Origin: Struthio camelus
Taxonomy: Eukaryota; Chordata; Aves; Struthioniformes; Struthionidae
Assembly (NCBI RefSeq): GCF_040807025.1
Contig: NC_090982.1
Coordinates: 84,804,963 to 84,868,962 of the forward strand
Length of the DNA: 64,000 nucleotides
Reading direction: 5' to 3'
The notes beneath the pieces are model-generated. The model saw nothing but the letters and a program-made list of their open reading frames with translations, searched no databases and had not been told where the DNA came from. Shown piece after piece: positions 37,976 through 64,000 of this stretch. Every line of letters starts with the position of its first letter. The first letter of the stretch is position 1. A program made the position numbers and the translations under genes.

Positions 37976-38200
37976 CTCCGGGGAAGACCAGCCGGGCAGC
38001 TCGCCCCGAGAGCAGGCAGCTGCCCCCCGGGGAAGGGTGGCGCCGGGAGCGAGCGGCCGGGGACGACGACGCGGGCACGGACACACCCCCCCCCCGCCGC
38101 CGTGTGGGGCGGCCGCAGCCCCCCGCGCACCATAGACGCTCGGCGAGCTCTAGAGCGCCGGCCGCGCTTGGCGGGGGGGAGAAAGGAGGGGGGAAGGGGG

Positions 38201-38209
38201 ATGCTCTAG
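38201..38209 (+). promoter_or_regulatory. Possible minimal upstream ORF (Met-Leu-stop)
   Basis: ATG CTC TAG lies 149-157 bases before the EEF2-like start codon. It would be a two-codon uORF if transcription starts upstream of 38201, which I cannot determine. The -3 base is G, a fair context. Confidence 0.3.
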
Positions 38210-38240
38210 CCCGGCAACAGCTGAGCTCGGTGGTTTCGTT

Positions 38241-38259
38241 CCCGCCTCCCGCAGGCGGG
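38241..38259 (+). repeat. GC stem-loop before the triplet runs
   Basis: CCCGCCT (38241-38247) pairs perfectly with AGGCGGG (38253-38259) across a five-base loop. If transcribed it would form a short, stable hairpin in the 5' UTR. Confidence 0.6.
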
Positions 38260-38275
38260 CGGCGGCGGCGGCGGC

Positions 38276-38307
<32 letters not shown>
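38257..38307 (+). repeat. Adjacent CGG/GGC and CAG triplet runs in the probable 5' UTR
   Basis: About seven GGC triplets (38257-38277) run directly into ten uninterrupted CAG triplets (38278-38307), ending 50 bases before the ATG. The GCA register is in frame with the ATG, but no upstream ATG in that frame is evident. Both motifs are expansion-prone in vertebrates. Confidence 0.9.
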
Positions 38308-38308
<1 letters not shown>

Positions 38309-38357
38309 CGGGAGGGCGGGCGGCGGCGGCAGGTGCGATCCGGCGCCATCCGCCACC

Positions 38358-58225
<19,868 letters not shown>

Positions 58226-58410
58226 CCACATCCGCTGTTTTATGTTGTATGATACAATGACCAGTTTCATCATGATACTGTTTCCTCATAAAACCTGGAA
58301 GGAGATGGCAAGTTTTCAATATTACATGGAACACACACATAGTCTAGCATACTGTGATTATACCTACTAAAAAGAGAAAATAAAAATAATAAGTGTTAAT
58401 TTGACCTACG
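58226..58410 (+). other. EEF2-like: EEF2-like 3' UTR with poly(A) signal
   Basis: AATAAA occurs at 58379-58384, about 155 bases after the stop codon, suggesting a short 3' UTR. Cleavage would then fall near 58395-58410. The 1.6 kb beyond, up to the candidate PIAS2 3' end, has no gene. Confidence 0.65.
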
Positions 58411-59999
58411 AGATTCTTTTTGCCTATATCTTGTCTGCGATCACTGATGCCTGTGACAAAAATATCCTTAGAAACCAGTTACCTAGGATTCTAATGGTGT
58501 TCTTTCCAGTTTGCCTAATCCACAACTGTCTTCTGACCTAGGAAGCAGCTTCCCCTGTTGTTGCACTTACAGGAGTTCTTGTTGAACTGTCACTTTATTT
58601 GTCCTCTCAATGAGAAGATGCTTTTGTTTCCAAACTTGAATCCTCTGTGCTCTTGAAGACCCATAGTGAAAGGTTTGCAATTACAGGTAAGTTCTCCAGC
58701 ACCTAGGGGCTAGATTTAAAGGCAGACATTGAAAAAACCCTAACTGATTTTGGAAATGCTTGAATTCTGCTGCTAGACAGGTGCAGCACATGCTATGATT
58801 GGTGTCATATCATTGGGCAGCAAAGTTCTGCATAGGTGGCGCAGTTATTTCAGACAATTTTGTCTGATGTGGAAGTATACACAGGTCAGGACTTAAGTCT
58901 TCAGATGTATGGGTACAGCCTATTTATGACTAGTATTTTAGCAGCTAATCGTCTTAAGGAAGCTCACTTATCTTTGAGAAACTGCAGACAAAAATGCAGC
59001 AAATGAATGGGTGGGGGAAAAAAAGGGGCTATATCTTGCAGCATGGCTTTCTTTGCATGTTGGTTATCCATGCAGGTAGAAGGAATTCCTATTCCTCACC
59101 GAAGCTTTCCTTTCCTTCTGCAGTTGGCTTGAAAGTATCTTTGACATAGTACATTCAAAGCACTAACGAGATACTGCTGTAGTGAAAATGAAGAGGTAAG
59201 AAGTCTAACCTTTTCTTCAAGATTTTCTCTAGCTAGAAGTTCTTGGATAGACATTCTAGTGCATTTTGGCTGCAGAGCAGAACATTGCTGTCAGGAAAGT
59301 AAAGTACTAATTCATCCAGATACAATGGATGGGCTTGTTCTGGGTAGGGAGCACAGCTGAGTGATAGAGGCTTTCATTAAATTCTGACTCCAATCCCCTT
59401 TCTACCCACCATTGTTGAAGTTCTCTGTTATCTTCTGGAAGAAGGCTTAGCAAATAGGAGACATGGCTGCATGGCAGTGCTCAAAGCATTTGACACACCT
59501 CATCTACAAAGTCAAGTGGATTATATAAGACTAATAATTATTTCCTGTGCATACATCAGTAAGTAGTTTACCTTAACACTTACCTCATGCCACAGCCTAT
59601 GGAAAAAAAAAAAAAAATCTGTCTTTGAAAAGAAGGGCTCAAGGCCTGTAAGTCTGCTTCTGCCACTGCTGTCAGACATCTGGAAGGTGTAGGACTAAAG
59701 GCAGCTGCTGAAGTCATGCCCAGGATAGCTGCAGATACCTTAGGCTTGATAAGTAACCACTAGCAGGGCACAGCTGTTAACCCTGTTTAGTAAAATTTCA
59801 GCCATATTTTATAATACCAAGACTGTTCTAGAGCACTTAAGTTTTTTCCTTTTTTTAAAGGGGAAAAAAGGACAAGTTTTTTCCTTTTCTGACTTACATG
59901 CGAGACATTTACCTCCCTTCAGGCAGTTTAGCAATTCCTGTGTCACACTTTGCTATTAAGAGTACAAACAGCATCTTCAGTAACAGATACCAGTTTTAA
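58411..59999. other. Short intergenic gap between the convergent genes
   Basis: No exon or clear repeat apart from A and T runs near 59605 and 59845. It may be transcribed from either side if either gene uses distal poly(A) sites. Confidence 0.5.
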
Positions 60000-61920
60000 A
60001 CACTTTATTTAGAATGGCTTTTGAACCTCTCAGCATTCTATTGTTCAAGTTACTGTGCAATTGTGATGCAGAAAGCACTGATCAGCTGCAGGCCATTAGG
60101 CAGAAAACCTCACAAGTAGCATGGCTTTATTGGAAATAAATCATGCTAAAAAACTGATCCTTTTAACAGGTACAAAAAAATTTAAAGATGGAGGAAGGAG
60201 AAGAAAGGGTAGAGGCGATATTAAGACCAACATATGAATTGAAGACTGGTGTGAAAGATCATACAAAAAAGGCAATGAGGAACAGTAATGCAGCATTCAA
60301 GATGGGAGTACAGGGCAGACAAAAGTTACAATAGATCCTGCTTCAATATTTTTTATCCATGTACTTAGTTCAAATACTGTAACAGTAACAGAAGGCTAAA
60401 AACACCAAACGTCTCAGACTAAAGAAATAAGAAAAAAAGAAACACAAGATTGGGAAAAACTGAAAGCTGGTAACTAGGGAAAGAGTAATTTCAGATACAG
60501 TTACTCAACAGAAACACAACAAACACTTGGAAAGTTGCTATGTCAACATACATAGACAATACCATTATTCCAGCTCTATGGAAATGATTTGATTTTCCTG
60601 GTCTGTAACCTCTTCCACAGACAGTACTAAGGAGGTTATCCCTAGACATGTGTGCATACATGTGTGGGGAAACACTGCATACACAGAACAAAGCAGCAGA
60701 TTCAGCGTATTCAAATAGGAGGAAGTGTTGTCGGTCTAATTAGAAAAGCCATGATTAGACAGCCATGTAATACAGGACAATGTTACTAAATCCTAAACAT
60801 GTAGCACTGGTTAGGTGGAAGAGCACACACCTACAGCATTTGTCTTCCAAAACAACAAGTCTCCACCATGGCAAGTCAAACTGCAGTATCACCCAACAGG
60901 ATACAACAGTTAATGAAGTAACAGAAGCCACGGGCAGGACCTCCTAGAAAACAATCCTGCATTAGATAAAGCATGAGAGAGACACTCTCTCCTTACAGCT
61001 GCCATACAAAGCACACACTTGAGTTTACCATCTGGGGCAGGTTGGCATTTACAGTAAGGACCAACAAGGACTCTATAATCCAAATAGTTCTTTCTTATCA
61101 GCCCTTAAAGTTGTCAGGCCAGAGAGTCAACTATAGCTCAGTGGTGCAGAGTTGTTCAGTTGATTTTGGAGGTACGGGGTTTTTTTCAGGGGAGGTGTCA
61201 TAGTTGTGGAGTGACAGCACAGTTTGTATAATGCAGGGTTTGCATAGATAATTTGTCCCCTTCCCAGCCCAAAGAACGTTAAGAGGAAGAAGTCACAGTT
61301 TAGGATTCTGTTGCATTTGTGAACACCACGAAATCAGGAAAAAAAGCCAACACATTTACAGAGGCTTCCCATACCTTCCAGCACAGGAGGAAGAAGGGAG
61401 CAAGAGAAATATAAAACACAAGTCATGGCTATTTCACAAAGCTTCATTGTCTTAATGAAGTTTATTACAGGCCCCAGTTGAGAAGGTATTAAAAATTCAC
61501 CAATGCATACACTTCTGCACCTTTGTCCAGGTTGTTGTTGTTGTTCTAGAGTGGTTAAGTGCCTTTTTTTTTTAATTAAAAAAAAGTTTGTTTGTTTGTT
61601 TTTTTTACATTATTGCTGTTTTGACAACAAAATTAAAAACCAGTTTTGGACTCCATCCAGCAACAAAAAGTCAGTTTCCCCAGAACAAGCCAAAAGGGTA
61701 AAAGCAGGTTCTGAAGGGGCCTTTTCTCTACCAGCTATTTAATGAGCAAGAAAAAAAAAATTCTAATCACTTCTGTTCCTAGTGTAGATGAATTTACTCC
61801 ATTTTCCAGAAGGCAAATCTTTTCAATAAATATCGGAATAACTTCCAAGACGCTGCAGTTCCAGAGACACAACAAGCAGCTCTGTGTGATTTCTCCTGGA
61901 GTCCCATGCTGCCCCTTGTT
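60000..61920 (-). other. PIAS2: Probable PIAS2 3' UTR
   Basis: Follows the PIAS2 stop codon on the minus strand. Two AATAAA signals are possible (seen as TTTATT on the plus strand): a proximal one at 61461-61466 and a distal one at 60004-60009. I cannot tell which is used. Open frames here have no recognisable product. Confidence 0.5.
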
Positions 61921-62103
61921 TCAGTCCAGTGAGATGATGTCAGGAGCGCTGCCTCCACTGCTGGTTATAACTCCAGTCTCGCTCCTGCTCGAGGAGCTAA
62001 CGTGAGTGCTGCTCTCGTGGTGACTGGTTGATGTGATGATGCTGCCAGGCGTGCTGCTTGTTAAGGTTGAGGTGAGACTATCCAAAAACATAGGAGGACA
62101 GTA
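61921..62103 (-). CDS. PIAS2: PIAS2 last coding exon (C-terminal tail)
   Basis: On the minus strand an acceptor (TTTCAAGCAG, ending at 62104) is followed by 60 codons and the stop TGA at 61923-61921. The peptide starts YCPPMFLDSLTSTLTSS, continues through a Ser/Thr-rich stretch (HHESSTHVSSSSRSETGVI) and ends PDIISLD. This matches my memory of the long C-terminal isoform of PIAS2 (PIASx-beta), a nuclear SUMO E3 ligase and STAT/steroid-receptor co-regulator. The SAP and SP-RING domains lie to the right, outside the window. It converges on EEF2-like. Confidence 0.9.
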   Translation of the reverse strand, partial: YCPPMFLDSLTSTLTSSTPGSIITSTSHHESSTHVSSSSRSETGVITSSGGSAPDIISLD

Positions 62104-63636
62104 CTGCTTGAAACAAACAATGAAGAATGAAGAGACTAACTGCACAAGGGAAATGTATGCTCTGAAGATACATCTTCCCTACAACAAGCACAAAACAAGT
62201 TACTGGCAGAATCTCATTAAAACATGCATGGTGAGAACCAGAGTTCTGCAAACCAGCAAGTAAGCAAGCAGAGATGGTAGTCACAACCCTTCTTCCTATC
62301 TTCCCCTTTTTCTCGTTAAGTGGTTAGCTTGAGAATTTAATGGCACATAAGGAAACGCTATCACAGCCACAAAGTGATCACCATTAAAAGCATCTGTGCA
62401 CTGTTCACACTCCTCATTGCAGGACCTAATTATATAATTCAGGCTCCTTTCATCCTGAAAGGTAATACAATACTCTTTGCTAGTTCAGAGATCAGGATAA
62501 CTTCATCCTCTGAAATGGCAGCAGCTGTACTAGTCACCACTTTCACAGCATGCATCGTTGCCAGCAATGAGGCATGCAGGTCTGTAAACATTTTTACCAG
62601 TACAAACAAGCTGCAAGTCCAATTAAAAAAATTTTTTTTTTTAAATTTCCAAAACAGAAGACAAGCCTTCTCAAAGTAAAGCTGAACACAACGAGTATTT
62701 AGAAACACAAAGGTTGCCAAGCGTCACAGAAGAGGAGAATCTTAATAGTTAAGATTCCCCCTACATTCAGTAAGAAAAATTAAGATTTATTGAACTCTGT
62801 AGACTCTAATCTTAGAATATTCTATGTTTGGAATCATATGTTTGGAACTGAGCCTGAATTGTTTGAACTGTCCAAGATGGACACTTTGTAGCACCATACT
62901 TTCTTCTGAAGTCTCCGTATGAACAGACTTTTGGTATTCCCACTTGGATAGCTGAGATCTCAAGGTCAGGCACAACATATTGCAAGATACAGTAAGTGGA
63001 AAGAAAAAGTTCCTCCTTTAAGGTACCAGGACATCAGCTCTACAGTAAAGTCCCATTACCGTTTGCTAGTGACAGACCCAGAGAGGAAGCAGAAGGGTTG
63101 GCTTCGGATCCTACTGTCTTGGTCATGGAGCCAATATCCCCCCTTTCTGAAGGCAGTAGCGTCTCTTGTGTGAGCATCTTGTTACATTAAGAATCGTTTT
63201 TCCTAACTGTATTTAAAGCTTGTGTTTCTGGGACAGGAGATGCACCAACTACTATTGACTTAGGAAATTTCCATATAATCCAGAGCCTGGCCTGCAGATA
63301 CACAATATAAACTAAGAGCACAAAAATCACGATGGTTGTATCCAAGTCAGTGTTACGCAAACATTTGCTTCAGTAAGGCAAACCATCAAAGATTTTCTTG
63401 TGCCTGGATTTATTATAGTGAAGATAACTGCATCTCCCCTGAACGTGTCCTTACTCTGTTACCAAAGAGTATTTGGGGCAATTATGTTTTTCTGCTCTGC
63501 GGTTAGGTCTAACCGAGCGGACTGCAAACATGATATGAATGATGACAGCATCCTGATAGTTACTTAAGATAGTATGTTGTGGAAAAAAAAAAAAAAGATT
63601 TTAAAAATTAAGCCCCATTGCAGTTCAGAAACATAC
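62104..63636 (-). other. PIAS2: PIAS2 intron between the last two coding exons
   Basis: Runs on the minus strand from donor GTATGT at 63636 to acceptor CAG at 62104. I found no further exon in it. A minus-strand open frame at 62439-62720 shows no PIAS similarity. Confidence 0.75.
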
Positions 63637-63674
63637 CTGTGAATCAACTGGGATTAGTGAAAGAAAATCCAGAC
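63637..63674 (-). CDS. PIAS2: PIAS2 penultimate coding exon (38-base microexon)
   Basis: On the minus strand, acceptor CTTTCTAG is followed by two bases finishing a codon, then twelve codons reading LDFLSLIPVDSQ, and donor GTATGT. Joined to the next exon this gives SLIPVDSQ-YCPPMFLD, which fits PIAS2 (I recall IPVDPQ in mammals). It is too short to appear as an open frame and was found by reading back from the last exon. Confidence 0.85.
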
Positions 63675-64000
63675 CTAGAAAGAAAAGAAGGATAATAAAT
63701 TGATGCGTCTTTCATCTGTTCATTTAGTGGTGATACAATTTTAAGGAACTCTGTTGTTGTAGAATAGATTTTGCATTTGTTACACCGTTTCTAAATGAAG
63801 TATACCACTGTCACACCACTCTCAAGGATTACTTCAGTCAGCAGCGAAAGAGTTATCTAGTACAAGTGGCTCTTTTTAAGAATGAAAATGACATAATGAT
63901 GTATTATTCACTGGATATTGCAGGGTGGTTCAATGTGGTTGCTTAGATGGAGGTTGCCAGTTGGAGCTGTTGGTTCATAGTGCAAGTTTCACTGCATATT
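63675..64000 (-). other. PIAS2: PIAS2 intron (partial)
   Basis: Intronic sequence upstream of the microexon on the minus strand, to the window edge. No exon seen. Confidence 0.7.

Noticed and set aside
62439..62720. Possible additional PIAS2 exon
   Set aside because: The minus-strand frame lacks PIAS similarity and includes a Phe/Lys run from an A/T tract; the exon junction at 63637 joins directly to 62103 in phase.

Overview
The window is 64 kb of animal nuclear DNA: AT-rich, gene-poor, with spliced genes, a CpG-rich promoter, degraded CR1 LINE fragments and very old MIR-type SINE remnants. CR1 points to a sauropsid. The order ST8SIA5 - (EEF2-like) - PIAS2 matches the region that, as I recall, is 18q21.1 in human and Z-linked in birds, so a bird is most likely; a crocodilian or turtle is possible. 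No prokaryotic or phage features are present. Most open reading frames here are chance or shadows of exons.

Layout. 1-3366: the first coding exon of ST8SIA5 (alpha-2,8-sialyltransferase 5) on the minus strand, with part of its intron 1, which carries a CR1 fragment. 3367-36600: a 33 kb intergenic stretch with no gene I can support, holding one long near-perfect hairpin, three MIR-like remnants, a CR1 fragment, a 28-base G tract and homopolymers. 36960-38960: a CpG-rich island containing a GC-rich minisatellite (about 44 units of about 19 bp, with a 173-bp higher-order period) and then CGG/CAG triplet runs. 38358-58225: a complete 15-coding-exon paralog of eukaryotic elongation factor 2 on the plus strand. 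58226-64000: its short 3' UTR, then the last two coding exons of PIAS2 on the minus strand, so the two genes converge tail to tail.

The EEF2-like gene is the centrepiece. It keeps introns, including the typical ATG|intron first exon, so it is not a retrocopy. Its protein would be 859 residues against 858 in human eEF2, with about 60 differences from mammalian eEF2 by my memory, which is many for one of the most conserved vertebrate proteins. The canonical EEF2 sits near PIAS4 (human 19p13.3). A second EEF2 next to PIAS2, a PIAS4 paralog, suggests an ohnolog left from early vertebrate genome duplication and absent from this interval in human. Two features bear on whether it works. The guanine-specificity motif NKxD reads NQMD (K159Q). 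One extra base in coding exon 12 shifts the frame after residue 649, while everything downstream stays well conserved; this is either an assembly error or a very recent lesion.

EEF2-like would act in ribosomal translocation, ST8SIA5 in Golgi ganglioside sialylation and PIAS2 in nuclear SUMO ligation. They share synteny, not a pathway.
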